DNA of 64,000 bases from Bacteroidota bacterium. GTDB lineage: Bacteria; Bacteroidota; Bacteroidia; Chitinophagales; Chitinophagaceae. The notes beneath the pieces are model-generated. The model was not told the DNA's origin. It saw only the letters and a list, made by a program, of their open reading frames with translations, and did no database searches. Both the position numbers and the translations under genes were made by a program. Numbering within the stretch: the first letter of the stretch is position 1; the number at the start of each line of letters is the position of its first letter. The DNA is taken from the NCBI GenBank assembly GCA_013289015.1, contig JABDAV010000002.1, forward strand, positions 21,053-85,052, in the 5' to 3' direction. Positions 8,298 through 17,388 of this stretch are shown piece by piece.

Positions 8298-9383
8298 ATG
8301 AACGAACATTTTTACGCGGCTATTCTTGCCGGCGGTTTAGGGACAAGATTTTGGCCAAAGAGCCGCTCTGGTTATCCCAAACAATTTTTAGATATTCTCG
8401 GCTGTGGTGAAACGCTTATACAATCAACCTATAAACGCTATACATCTTTTATACTTCCTGAGAATATCTTTATTATAACCTCTGATGAATATGTTGATAT
8501 AACGAGACAACAGTTACCGGGTATAAAACCTGAAAATATTTTATCAGAACCAAGCAGAAAAAATACAGCACCCTGTGTTAGTTATATCTCTTTTAAACTT
8601 TTACAAAAAGATCCCGACGCAGTGTTGGTGGTAGCCCCAAGCGACCATATAGTAAGTGACATAGAAACATTCAAAACACTGACATTGCAGGCGCTAAACT
8701 TCACAAAGAACAACGCCGCTTTCGTAACACTTGGTATTAAACCAACATACCCTAATACCGGTTACGGATATATTCAGTATGATATTAATACCGTTAAAGA
8801 TGGTAACGTTTACGAAGTAAAAACTTTTATAGAAAAACCGGATATTGAATTAGCCCGAACATTTTTAACGAGCGAAGAATTTTTATGGAATTCCGGTATT
8901 TTCATCTGGGATGTAAAAACTATTCTCGCGGCTTTTGAACAATTCCAGCCGGAGATGTTTGAACTTTTTGCTGCAGAAAAAAACAATTTCAATACGTCTG
9001 AAGAAAAAGCAGCATTAGGCCGCATCTATCCTTTATGCATTAATATATCTATTGATTACGCTATCATGGAAAAAGCAGAAAATGTTTTTGTTATTCCTGC
9101 AGCTTTCGGATGGAGTGATCTCGGCACATGGAACAGTGCTTATAATAACTTGGCGAAAAATAAAAACGGAAACGTTATTACCAGTGATAATGTCATCACT
9201 TTCGACTCAATAAATTCTTTTATATCCGCACCCGAGGAAAAACTGTTAGTGTTACAGGGGCTTGATGATTTCATAATCGTCGACACCAAAGATGTATTGC
9301 TCATCTGCAAAAAGGAAAAAGAACAACAGGTTAAAGATTTTTTAGCCGAAGTAAAAAAGAAAAAAGGAGATAAATATTTATAG
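8298..9383 (+). CDS. manC: mannose-1-phosphate guanylyltransferase
   Basis: A 361-residue nucleotidyltransferase that makes GDP-mannose from mannose 1-phosphate and GTP. The signature pyrophosphorylase loop AGGLGTRFWPKSR is at about 11-23, followed by PKQF. The sugar-binding motifs VVAPSDHIV (about 111-119) and FIEKPD (about 176-181) are present. It ends after the transferase domain, without the C-terminal phosphomannose isomerase domain of bifunctional ManC/AlgA, as usual for Bacteroidota. It follows kpsF by 15 nt and is convergent with nadA, which ends 8 nt away. The product would feed capsule, exopolysaccharide or LPS mannose and fucose. Confidence 0.93.
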   Translation: MNEHFYAAILAGGLGTRFWPKSRSGYPKQFLDILGCGETLIQSTYKRYTSFILPENIFIITSDEYVDITRQQLPGIKPENILSEPSRKNTAPCVSYISFKLLQKDPDAVLVVAPSDHIVSDIETFKTLTLQALNFTKNNAAFVTLGIKPTYPNTGYGYIQYDINTVKDGNVYEVKTFIEKPDIELARTFLTSEEFLWNSGIFIWDVKTILAAFEQFQPEMFELFAAEKNNFNTSEEKAALGRIYPLCINISIDYAIMEKAENVFVIPAAFGWSDLGTWNSAYNNLAKNKNGNVITSDNVITFDSINSFISAPEEKLLVLQGLDDFIIVDTKDVLLICKKEKEQQVKDFLAEVKKKKGDKYL

Positions 9384-9391
9384 TTACCCGC

Positions 9392-10399
9392 CTAAACCTG
9401 CAGCCTGCTTATCTCAAGCATGCGCTGTATTGGTTTTAATGCAGCTACTCTTGTTTTTTCATCCATTAAAATCTCAGGTTGCTCATACTTCATACAGAGA
9501 TATAATTTTTCGAGCGTATTTAATTTCATATGCGGGCAATCATTGCATGCGCACATATTATCCGGCGGCGCCGGAATAAAAGTTTTCAAAGGCGCATCTT
9601 TCTGCATCTGGTGTAAAATTCCTGTTTCCGTTGCTACAATAAATTCATTGGCCGAATCAGTAATGGCGAATTTTAATAATTGCGTGGTGCTTCCGATATA
9701 ATCTGCATATTGTAAAACAGTTTCTTCACATTCAGGATGCGCAATAATTTTTGCGTTGGGATTTAGGGTTTTCAACTTTAATATTTTTTGCTGGCTGAAA
9801 ATTTCGTGCACCATGCAGGCACCGTTCCACAATAACATATCGCGGCCTGTTTTCTTAATAAGATAAGCGCCAAGATTTTTATCGGGAGCAAAAATGATGG
9901 GCTGATCTTTAGGAACGCTTTCTATTATTTTTTGAGCATTGCTGCTTGTGCAGATAATATCACTCATCGCTTTTATATCTGCTGTGCAATTAATGTATGA
10001 GATAACGATATGATCGGGATGCTTTTCCCTGAAAGCCTTAAAAATATTTGCCGGAGCACTGTCTGCCAAGGAGCAGCCTGCCTTCAGATCGGGCAACAAA
10101 ACCTTTTTATTTGGATTAAGAATTTTTGCAGTTTCTGCCATGAAGTGAACGCCTGCAAAAACGATTATATCTGCATTCGTTTTTTCAGCTTGCTGAGCCA
10201 GTCCAAGGCTATCGCCGATATAATCAGCTACATCCTGTATATCAGGTTCCTGGTAATAATGCGCAAGCACAATGGCACTCTTTTCTTTTTTTAATAATTC
10301 TATTTCACAAAACAAATCAACAGAAGCATCTACTTCCATATCCAAAAATCCTCGCCTGTCTACTTCAGTCCTTGCTCTCTCTATGTTTATATCTACCAT
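9392..10399 (-). CDS. nadA: quinolinate synthase
   Basis: NadA condenses iminoaspartate with dihydroxyacetone phosphate to quinolinate in de novo NAD synthesis, using an oxygen-sensitive [4Fe-4S] cluster. The 335-residue frame has the family core [20 protein letters not shown] near the N-terminus. Cluster ligands are Cys109 (KAGCSLA), Cys195 (WNGACMVH) and the CACNDC segment at about 283-288. The open frame reaches 10528, but ATG 10399 ([10 protein letters not shown]) gives the normal length and the extra 43 residues look like translated promoter DNA. nadB and nadC are not adjacent. It diverges from the ppiD-like gene across 515 nt. Confidence 0.95.
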   Translation of the reverse strand: MVDINIERARTEVDRRGFLDMEVDASVDLFCEIELLKKEKSAIVLAHYYQEPDIQDVADYIGDSLGLAQQAEKTNADIIVFAGVHFMAETAKILNPNKKVLLPDLKAGCSLADSAPANIFKAFREKHPDHIVISYINCTADIKAMSDIICTSSNAQKIIESVPKDQPIIFAPDKNLGAYLIKKTGRDMLLWNGACMVHEIFSQQKILKLKTLNPNAKIIAHPECEETVLQYADYIGSTTQLLKFAITDSANEFIVATETGILHQMQKDAPLKTFIPAPPDNMCACNDCPHMKLNTLEKLYLCMKYEQPEILMDEKTRVAALKPIQRMLEISRLQV

Positions 10400-10914
10400 A
10401 GTATTTGTATTAATAAAAACAATTTTTATAAAAGAACTTATTACTATTACGGGTGTGGATATGGTTAAAACTTTGTTATCCACATTGTACAAAGTTAAAT
10501 TAAGACAGTTTATTAAGCCGGAATTCACAGGTATTTCACATAGACGGAATGCAGCCTGTTTGAATTTTGAATAGATTTTAACAGTATGTTGAAAACAACC
10601 GTTGATGAGATCAGTATTTTTAATTCACATGATACGCATGTTATAATCAATATCAGATAATGTGTCTAAATCTGTCGTTAGCATGGTTCCTTGTAAAAGA
10701 CTGGTTTTTATTCTATAGTTATTCAACTTTGGATGGATGAAAAGGAGTGTTTCCCACAAAAGAATGATGCTTTCAACAGGTGGATGTTAATTCAGGTTTC
10801 ACAAAAAAAATGGACAACAAAGTCAGCTGAAAAATGTGAAAGCAACAAAGGTTATCACTCACAATTTGTTCTAACCCCCAATTCCCCTATTTTTGCCATC
10901 CTTTAAAAATTGAT
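10400..10914. other. 515-nt divergent intergenic region with two DnaA-box-like 9-mers
   Basis: The region between nadA and the ppiD-like gene has no credible gene; the longest ATG frame is 24 codons at about 10586. TTATCCACA (10476-10484) is a perfect DnaA-box consensus, and TGTGGATAT (10454-10462) is an 8/9 match in the opposite orientation 13 nt away. The ppiD-like promoter is at the right end. Two boxes alone are not an origin. Confidence 0.5.
10866..10895 (+). promoter_or_regulatory. Bacteroidota-type promoter of the ppiD-like gene
   Basis: TTG (10866-10868), exactly 19 nt, then TATTTTTG (10888-10895) is a full match to the -33/-7 consensus. The start codon follows after 19 nt. Confidence 0.8.
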
Positions 10915-13026
10915 ATGTCACTTATTCAGAAGATCCGGGACAGAGCAGCCTGGATAATTTCCGGCGCGATTGGCGTTTCTCTGCTTGCATTTATAGTACA
11001 GGATTATTTTTTTAATAAGGGCCGCGCTTCTATGAGCACAAGCTCAACGATAGGCAAGGTCAACGGCGAAATCATAGGTCGCGATACATTTGAACATAAA
11101 GTAAGTTTTTATGATCAGATGAATAATGGCCAGTATCAACACAGCCAGTTGATCCCGCAAGTTTGGGATTTTATGGTTAACCAAATCATTGTAGACCAGG
11201 AAACAGAAAAACTTGGCATTGATGTTAATTCCAACGAGCTTTCAGATATCCTGTTTGGCAATAACCCGCCACAGTTCATGCAGCAATATTTTACAAACCC
11301 AAAAACAGGTGTGTATGATGCCAACACTGCAAAAAAACAAATTGCTGCTATAAAAAGCAGGGCGAATGATCCCCAGGTAAAAAATTTTACTGAGGCTTAT
11401 ATAGATCCAACCATTATGCAAACAAAGGCTGAAAAGTACCAGTCTTTAATAACCGGTGCTGTGTATGTTCCAAAATGGATGTCTGAAAAAATGAATGCTG
11501 ATGCCAATGCGATGGCAAAAGCATCTTTTGTGTTTGTACCATATACAACTGTTTCGGATAGTTCAGTAACAGTTACCGGTGATGAAATGGCAGCATATAT
11601 AAAAAAGCATGAAGCGCAATTTAAAAGAGATGATGAAACGCGCACTATATCATACGTGTCTTTCAGTGGTGCACCAAGTGCGGCCGATTCTGAGGCTTTA
11701 CGCAACAACCTTAGTCAATTAAAAGCGCAATTTGCTGCTTCAAACGATGAAAAATCTTTCTTGAATTCTAATTCCAGCGACAAACAATTTTATAACAGTT
11801 TTGTTGCAGGCAGCAAAATAACAGAAACAGTTAAGGACACTTTGTTCAGGCTTTCTGTGGGAGAAGTATTCGGTCCATATATAAATGGTAATGACTATGT
11901 ACTTGCAAAAATAGTAGCGAAGCAGGCGATGCCTGATTCTGCAAAAGTGCGCCACATATTAGTTGCAACACAGCAGCAGGACCAAAGTACAGGACAGTTT
12001 ACCCCAATCAGAGATGATAGCGCTGCCATAAAAAGACTAGATAGCGCCATTGCTTTAATAAAGAGCGGAGTATCGTTTGATTCTGTTGCAAGAGTATATT
12101 CAGATGATCCCGGCAGCAGGGATAACGGTGGTGTGTATGATTACTTCCCTTCAGGCCAAATGGATCCTGCTTTCAACGATTTTGCTTTCACCGGGCATGT
12201 GGGACAAACAAAAGTTGTTCAAACTGTTTATGGATATCATTATGTTGAAATACTTGGTCAGAAAGGAAGTGAAACTGGTTATAAGATCGCTTACCAGGCA
12301 AAGTCAATAACAGCAAGCACAGAAACAGATAATGCAGCTGATAACGCAGCATCCCAGTTTGCTGCTGCAAGCCAGAACCAGAAAGATTTTGAAGCCAATG
12401 CCAAAAAGCAAAACCTCACCGTTTTGTCTTCCCAGGAATTCAAGCAAAACGATTTTACCGTTCCGGGATTAGGCGAAAGCAGAGATTTGATCAGGTGGGC
12501 TTATGATAACAAAGTCGGCGCTGTTTCTACACCGCAAAACATGAACGATAATTACATTGTTGCCATACTTACTTCAGTAAGTTCCAAAGGGCTTGCTTCA
12601 CCCAACTCTGTTCAATCAACAGTAGAGCCTTTGGTGCGTAATGAAAAGAAAGCGAAGATCATTATTGATAAACAGATGAAGGGCAGCAGCTTGCTGCAGG
12701 TTGCACAGAATGCGCATCAAACAGTGCAGAATGCTGACAGCTTAAGTTTCGGTGCATACATTGTACCGGCTATTGGCAACGAACCTAAATTTATCGGTGC
12801 TGCATTCAACAAACAGCTTTTACATAAAAAGAGTGATCCATTGGCAGGAAACTCCGGTGTTTTTGTAGTACAATCAGAAGGTGTTTTTGGCGGACCATCA
12901 CTCGGGCAATCAGCGGAACTTCAAAAACAGCAATTGGAGCAAATGCTTAAACAGCAGGTATCCCAGGCAATCACAGCCTTGCGCAAAGCTGCAGATGTAG
13001 AAGATGATCGTTACAAATTTTATTAA
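10915..13026 (+). CDS. PpiD-like periplasmic peptidyl-prolyl isomerase (SurA_N + parvulin)
   Basis: A 703-residue membrane-anchored foldase. A short cytoplasmic start (MSLIQKIRDRAAW) leads into one transmembrane helix at about 12-30. A long SurA/PpiD-type N-terminal chaperone region follows. The parvulin domain starts at about residue 343 (AKVRHILVATQQQ) and includes GVSFDSVARVYSDDPGS and GGVYDYFPSGQMDPAFNDF. The C-terminal third is helical and Gln-rich, as in PpiD. Such proteins help outer membrane and secreted proteins fold as they leave the Sec translocon. It is a single-gene unit, bounded by a consensus promoter and a strong terminator. Confidence 0.92.
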   Translation: MSLIQKIRDRAAWIISGAIGVSLLAFIVQDYFFNKGRASMSTSSTIGKVNGEIIGRDTFEHKVSFYDQMNNGQYQHSQLIPQVWDFMVNQIIVDQETEKLGIDVNSNELSDILFGNNPPQFMQQYFTNPKTGVYDANTAKKQIAAIKSRANDPQVKNFTEAYIDPTIMQTKAEKYQSLITGAVYVPKWMSEKMNADANAMAKASFVFVPYTTVSDSSVTVTGDEMAAYIKKHEAQFKRDDETRTISYVSFSGAPSAADSEALRNNLSQLKAQFAASNDEKSFLNSNSSDKQFYNSFVAGSKITETVKDTLFRLSVGEVFGPYINGNDYVLAKIVAKQAMPDSAKVRHILVATQQQDQSTGQFTPIRDDSAAIKRLDSAIALIKSGVSFDSVARVYSDDPGSRDNGGVYDYFPSGQMDPAFNDFAFTGHVGQTKVVQTVYGYHYVEILGQKGSETGYKIAYQAKSITASTETDNAADNAASQFAAASQNQKDFEANAKKQNLTVLSSQEFKQNDFTVPGLGESRDLIRWAYDNKVGAVSTPQNMNDNYIVAILTSVSSKGLASPNSVQSTVEPLVRNEKKAKIIIDKQMKGSSLLQVAQNAHQTVQNADSLSFGAYIVPAIGNEPKFIGAAFNKQLLHKKSDPLAGNSGVFVVQSEGVFGGPSLGQSAELQKQQLEQMLKQQVSQAITALRKAADVEDDRYKFY

Positions 13027-13044
13027 TAAAATTCAAACAACATC

Positions 13045-13076
13045 AAACAAAGGCGGCCGCGCGGCCGCCTTTGTTT
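13045..13076. terminator. 32-bp perfect palindrome terminator
   Basis: Two 16-nt arms (13045-13060 and 13061-13076) are exact reverse complements with no spacer, rich in GGCGGCCGC, followed by further T residues. It lies 19 nt after the ppiD-like stop. Two tandem NotI-type octamers form its centre, which stands out in this AT-rich DNA. Confidence 0.88.
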
Positions 13077-13097
13077 TTTATAAGCTTTAAGGTTTAG

Positions 13098-13105
13098 TAA
13101 CTTTG
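13098..13105 (+). promoter_or_regulatory. -7 element of the DUF2480 gene
   Basis: TAACTTTG matches TAnnTTTG and ends 8 nt before ATG 13114. At the expected -33 position there is only a T-run from the terminator, so the upstream half is weak. Confidence 0.5.
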
Positions 13106-13113
13106 AACAAATA

Positions 13114-13632
13114 ATGATTATGCAAGCAAGCGATTTGATAATGAACCGTGTTGAGGCAAGTGGATTGATGACTTTAGATCTTGAAGATTTCTATCCAAAA
13201 GAAATGATAAAAGTCTTTGATTTAAAAGATTATTTGTTTCGCGGGTTGATCATAAAAGAAAAAGAATTTCGCGAAGCATTAAAAAAAACAAACTGGTCTG
13301 AATTCGAGAACTGCAATGTTGCGGTTATATGTTCAACAGATGCAATCATTCCTGTGTGGGCGTACATGCTTGCTGCCACATATCTGCAGCCTGCTGTAAA
13401 AAATATTGTATTGGGTGATAGGGAAAAACTGGTTGAAACGATTATACTGAATAACATCAGCACAATTAACACAAACGATTATTTTGATAAACGTGTTGTT
13501 GTTAAAGGATGCGGAGATGTAAAGATCCCTGACAGCGCTTATCTTACTATTACAGCAAAGCTTCAGCCTTTTGTAAAGAGCATTATGTATGGCGAGCCTT
13601 GCAGCACAGTTCCCGTATATAAAAGAAAATAA
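13114..13632 (+). CDS. DUF2480 family protein
   Basis: A 172-residue cytosolic protein matching the DUF2480 family of Bacteroidota by its opening (VEASGLMTLDLEDFYP), the ALKKTNWSEFENCNVAVICSTDAIIPVWAYML block and the ending MYGEPCSTVPVYKRK. The family has no established function; the conserved ACxxDAIIPxW-like segment and late Cys suggest a conserved core rather than a fast-evolving protein. No signal peptide is present. ATG 13120 is an alternative start two codons in. It stands alone, between the ppiD terminator and the convergent Bat-like gene. Confidence 0.85.
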   Translation: MIMQASDLIMNRVEASGLMTLDLEDFYPKEMIKVFDLKDYLFRGLIIKEKEFREALKKTNWSEFENCNVAVICSTDAIIPVWAYMLAATYLQPAVKNIVLGDREKLVETIILNNISTINTNDYFDKRVVVKGCGDVKIPDSAYLTITAKLQPFVKSIMYGEPCSTVPVYKRK

Positions 13633-13642
13633 ACCGGTCTTA

Positions 13643-14224
13643 TTACCAATCTTTTTCAGGCTGGGTTGTGTTGTTTTTGTTCTGTAGCTTTTGTTGCAGT
13701 TGATTTTCCTGGTTACGCAATTCATTAAACTTTTGCTGCATCATTTGTTTACTTAGAGGCGGCTGCTTTTGTTGTTTGGGATTCTGCTGTTGTTTATTGC
13801 TTTGTGGCTGATTTTTCTGTTGCTGGTTTAATTCATTCAATGCTTTTTGCAGGTTTTCCCGGGTTTCATCATCATTTGGATTTTCTTTTAAAGAAGCTTT
13901 GAAAGAATTGATCGCACTTAGCAAATCTTTTCCTTTTATGAATGCGAGTGCCTTGTTGTAATTAGATTCTGCTTTCATGGAATTGAGATTAACCGTTTCA
14001 ATTACTTTATCATAATTTTTATTCGCTTCATTTATATGATCCTGTTTCTGCAAAGCATTCGCAAGATTAAAACGCGCAGTGGTATTTGAAGCGTCTTTCT
14101 TTAATGCGGTTTGATAGTTTTTTACTGCTTCATCATAATCGCCTTTTCGATAGGCCTCATTTCCTTTTGCAATATCATTGTTTGCGTTTTGAGCATATAA
14201 TGTGGCTGTGAAAAAAAGAAGCAA
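13643..14224 (-). CDS. BatC-like TPR protein with signal peptide
   Basis: The protein (193 residues from the TTG at 14224) has TPR repeats over about 15-120 (GNEAYRKGDYDEAVKNYQTAL, then ARFNLANALQKQ, then NYNKALAFIKGKD) and a Gln/Asn/Pro/Lys-rich tail. It directly follows a VWA gene, the order seen in Bacteroidota bat (aerotolerance) operons. No ATG is available. Translating back to CTG 14245 gives a complete signal peptide, (M)KILSTILLLFFTATLYAQ, and that CTG overlaps the upstream TGA as CTGA. The TTG start loses the basic N-region. The true start may therefore be 14245. It is presumably exported and works with the VWA protein at the inner membrane. Confidence 0.8.
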   Translation of the reverse strand: MLLFFTATLYAQNANNDIAKGNEAYRKGDYDEAVKNYQTALKKDASNTTARFNLANALQKQDHINEANKNYDKVIETVNLNSMKAESNYNKALAFIKGKDLLSAINSFKASLKENPNDDETRENLQKALNELNQQQKNQPQSNKQQQNPKQQKQPPLSKQMMQQKFNELRNQENQLQQKLQNKNNTTQPEKDW

Positions 14225-14241
14225 TATGGTTGATAGAATTT

Positions 14242-15243
14242 TCAGTTTTTGTTTCTTTTTATTTCGGGAATAAATATTTCGGCAATCAGTATCAGCAATG
14301 CACTTAACACAAACAATGGATACAAAGAGGCGTACTCTTTAGTGTCGCCGTTGCCTTCAATAGCTTTTTTATCCATGCTGTTTAAAACCGCTGAAATATT
14401 ATTTACCGCTGAAGGAATATTGTCAAGATGCTGATAGATGCCGCCTGTACTTTGTGCGATCTGTTTCAATTCATTTTCATTCAACTTGCTCATAATTGTT
14501 TGGCCATTCATATCAACTTTATATGTGTTGGTGCCCGGCTCCAAAATAGGTGAGCCTTCTGCGCTGCCAACGCCAACTGTGGTTACAATAATTCCGTTAT
14601 CAGATAGCTGCTGCAATATTTCTATTGCGTGCGGATCATGATCTTCACCATCAGTAACCAGGATAATACTCTTATACTTTTTTTCCTGTGTGTTGAATGA
14701 GTTCTCACAAAGTTCTAATGCATTGCCGATAACAGTTCCCTGCATAGGCACAGCATCCGGCGAAGCATTTGAAATATATAATTTTGCTATGGAAAAATCA
14801 TTCGTAAGCGGCATTTGTAAAAATGCTCGGCCGGCAAACAAAACAAGCCCAACACGATCATCGCCCAGCCTGTCGAACAATGAATTGATAAAATCCTTTG
14901 ATGCTTCAAGTCTTGATGGTTTTACATCTTCAGCCCACATACTTTTGCTAAGATCGAGCGCGATCATTACATCAATACCTCCTTTCTTTTCTTTCTCACC
15001 GGTAACGGGTTTTCTTAAATTGGCGGTTGCAATTATCAAAAGAGAAATTGCTGAAAGTATAAGCAGGAACTTTAGCTTGTAACGTTTAGCCGAATATGTT
15101 TTTGTAAGTTGATCAATAAGTTTTTCATCACCCAACGACCTCTTTACTTTTTTCTTCCAGTGCAATACAAAAAGAAAAAGCAAAGCCAGCGGAATAATGA
15201 TGAATAAACCGTATAAATATTCTGTATGTTCAAACGAAAACAT
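14242..15243 (-). CDS. BatA/BatB-like von Willebrand factor A membrane protein
   Basis: A 333-residue protein with two N-terminal transmembrane helices (about 9-28 and 57-75), a VWA domain at about 85-280 and a C-terminal helix at about 311-329. The metal-binding MIDAS motif DLSKS is intact at 97-101, with downstream partners in PLTNDFS and VTDGEDHDP. This matches the BatA/BatB aerotolerance proteins of Bacteroidota, whose exact biochemical role is unsettled; MoxR and other Bat genes are not in view. ATG 15243 is used; a TTG at 15255 would add four residues. The last codon overlaps the presumed start of the TPR gene. Confidence 0.88.
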   Translation of the reverse strand: MFSFEHTEYLYGLFIIIPLALLFLFVLHWKKKVKRSLGDEKLIDQLTKTYSAKRYKLKFLLILSAISLLIIATANLRKPVTGEKEKKGGIDVMIALDLSKSMWAEDVKPSRLEASKDFINSLFDRLGDDRVGLVLFAGRAFLQMPLTNDFSIAKLYISNASPDAVPMQGTVIGNALELCENSFNTQEKKYKSIILVTDGEDHDPHAIEILQQLSDNGIIVTTVGVGSAEGSPILEPGTNTYKVDMNGQTIMSKLNENELKQIAQSTGGIYQHLDNIPSAVNNISAVLNSMDKKAIEGNGDTKEYASLYPLFVLSALLILIAEIFIPEIKRNKN

Positions 15244-15342
15244 AAGCAGCTGCAATCTACAAGCATTGCGCCAATTGAGTAGTAGTGATTAAAAATTTAT
15301 GCTTTGATTAAATCAATAATAAGGCCTTAAAAGCTGTGGGTA

Positions 15343-16176
15343 TTATTTTATTCCTTTGAAAAAGCCATATTGTGTGAGGATGTTTTTAAGAATATCGATG
15401 CGAATATTTTTCATATCCATATTCTGCGGGCCCTCTATCTGCAGCACGAAAAAATAAGGATGTAGATTTTCTTCTTCCCAACCAACAATCCATCCGATTG
15501 AACTTCCATCTTCTTTAAACCCCCAACCTGTTTTATAACTTAATTTATAATTGGAATTATCTTCCTGCAGCATTACTTTTTTTACAACTTCCTGTACGCG
15601 TTTTTGAAAAGGTAACTGATCAAAATATAATTTTTCCACTAAGCCTAATTGTTCATCGGCGGTTATTTTAAAATTGTTATCAAGCCAGAAGCTATCAAGA
15701 TCGGTATGAATAACCGCGCGACCATTCTTAGCGGCGTAACCAATGCTATCGAGCCAATGCTGCATGGTATCTTTTCCGATTCTTCTTGCAACTTCCTGGT
15801 AGTAGGGAACTGCAGAAAGTTTAAAAGCCTGTTCCATGGTAAGATTTTTATTCCAGTTCGTATCTGCGCGAACAACACCATCCCAAGGAATAACCATTTT
15901 TTCGTTGGAGATAACGCCCGTTTGTAAACCGATCAATGAGTTCACTATTTTAAAAGTAGAAGCAGGCAAGTAGGCACTGTCGGCAAAACGATGAATATCA
16001 TAAATAGTGAATTGTGCATGGCCATTATCATACATGCCAAACGTTCCGGTAACATGATATTGATCAAAATATTTTTTTAGGCTATCGTCTGATGTGACGT
16101 TGTTGTTTGTGCAGGAGTTAAATAAGAAAACAATAAAAGAAAGGCAAAAGATCTTTAATTGAGATTTCAAGTTCAT
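15343..16176 (-). CDS. class D (OXA-type) beta-lactamase, lipoprotein
   Basis: A 277-residue serine beta-lactamase/penicillin-recognising protein. A lipoprotein signal ends at Cys22 (FLFNSC). The active-site motif STFK is at 73-76, the second SxV motif is SAV at 121-123, and KTGWG is at 215-219. The carbamylated-Lys region is provided by STFK, and the Trp of SFWLDNN (about 161-167) matches the OXA FWL block. The usual YGN triad is replaced by YAA (147-149). Family members hydrolyse penicillins and some carbapenems; activity here is inferred. It is probably chromosomal, as no mobile element is near. It lies 24 nt downstream of kbl on the same strand. Confidence 0.87.
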   Translation of the reverse strand: MNLKSQLKIFCLSFIVFLFNSCTNNNVTSDDSLKKYFDQYHVTGTFGMYDNGHAQFTIYDIHRFADSAYLPASTFKIVNSLIGLQTGVISNEKMVIPWDGVVRADTNWNKNLTMEQAFKLSAVPYYQEVARRIGKDTMQHWLDSIGYAAKNGRAVIHTDLDSFWLDNNFKITADEQLGLVEKLYFDQLPFQKRVQEVVKKVMLQEDNSNYKLSYKTGWGFKEDGSSIGWIVGWEEENLHPYFFVLQIEGPQNMDMKNIRIDILKNILTQYGFFKGIK

Positions 16177-16200
16177 TTTATTTAGAAAAAAATTAATTAT

Positions 16201-17388
16201 TTATTTTATTACCTCAAGTTCCTTCCCAATTTTGGTAAACGCTTCAATAGCTTTATCAATCTGATGCAGTTCGTGCGCAGCGCTTAACTGTACACGAATG
16301 CGCGCCTGTCCTTTTGGTACAACAGGATAAAAGAACCCAATTACATAAATGCCTTCATCCAATAATTTCGAAGCAAAGTTTTGAGCAACAACGGCATCAT
16401 ATAACATTATAGGAACAATAGGATGTTCTCCCGGCTTTATATCAAAACCGGCTTCTGTAATTTTTGTTCTGAAATATTTTGTATTGCGTTCAAGCTTATC
16501 ACGCAGTTCTGTTGTTTCAGTCAGCATCTCAAACACAGCAAGGGAAGCACCAACAATTGAAGGCGCCAATGTGTTTGAGAAAAGATAAGGCCTTGAACGT
16601 TGGCGCAGCATTTTAATGATCTCTTTTCTTCCACTGGTAAATCCGCCATTGGCGCCGCCCAATGCTTTTCCTAATGTGCCAGTAATGACATCTACTTTGC
16701 CCATTACGTTTTTATATTCATGCGTGCCGCGTCCTGTTTTGCCTAAGAACCCTGTGGAATGACTGTCATCGATCATAACAATAGCATCATACTTTTCTGC
16801 CAGCTCACAAACAATCTCCAATTGCGCAATTGTTCCATCCATACTGAAAGATCCATCGGTAACAATTATGCGGCTGCGTAAGTGTGCTGCATCCACCAAT
16901 TTATTTTCAAGGTCTTCCATATTGTTATGCTCGTATCGATAACGCTGCGCTTTACATAAACGCACACCATCAATAACAGAAGCATGATTAAGCGCATCGC
17001 TTATAATAGCATCCTGCTCATTAAACAACGGTTCAAACACGCCGCCGTTTGCATCAAAAGCAGCGCAATACAAAATGGTATCTTCCGTTCCTAAAAATGT
17101 TGCTATCTTTTGTTCTAGCTCTTTATGAATATCCTGCGTACCGCAGATAAAACGCACGCTGCTTAAGCCATAACCATGGCTTTCAATGGCTTTATGTGCA
17201 GCTTCTATTACTTTTGGATGAGAAGAAAGCCCAAGATAATTATTGGCACAAAAGTTTAAAACCGTTTTGTCATTTACTACAATTTCTGCGCCCTGCGGGC
17301 TTGTGATAATGCGCTCTTTTTTTAATAATCCTGATGATTCAATTTCCTGTAGTTCAGAAAATATACGCTGAACAAAAGGCTCATTCAT
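16201..17388 (-). CDS. kbl: glycine C-acetyltransferase (2-amino-3-ketobutyrate CoA ligase)
   Basis: A 395-residue PLP enzyme of the alpha-oxoamine synthase family. It cleaves 2-amino-3-oxobutyrate with CoA to glycine and acetyl-CoA during threonine breakdown. Landmarks are FCANNYLGLSSHP (about 46-58), the DDSHSTGFLG cofactor segment at about 207-216, and the Schiff-base Lys241 in GTLGKALGG. Closely related serine palmitoyltransferase and KAPA synthase share the fold, but the NFCANNYLG and VRFICGTQDIHKELE blocks are those of Kbl. ATG 17388 is chosen over TTG 17409. The expected partner threonine dehydrogenase (tdh) is not adjacent. Confidence 0.92.
   Translation of the reverse strand: MNEPFVQRIFSELQEIESSGLLKKERIITSPQGAEIVVNDKTVLNFCANNYLGLSSHPKVIEAAHKAIESHGYGLSSVRFICGTQDIHKELEQKIATFLGTEDTILYCAAFDANGGVFEPLFNEQDAIISDALNHASVIDGVRLCKAQRYRYEHNNMEDLENKLVDAAHLRSRIIVTDGSFSMDGTIAQLEIVCELAEKYDAIVMIDDSHSTGFLGKTGRGTHEYKNVMGKVDVITGTLGKALGGANGGFTSGRKEIIKMLRQRSRPYLFSNTLAPSIVGASLAVFEMLTETTELRDKLERNTKYFRTKITEAGFDIKPGEHPIVPIMLYDAVVAQNFASKLLDEGIYVIGFFYPVVPKGQARIRVQLSAAHELHQIDKAIEAFTKIGKELEVIK

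Noticed and set aside
10586..10660. 24-codon ATG frame between nadA and the ppiD-like gene
   Set aside because: Too short, no supporting signal or recognisable protein; treated as intergenic.
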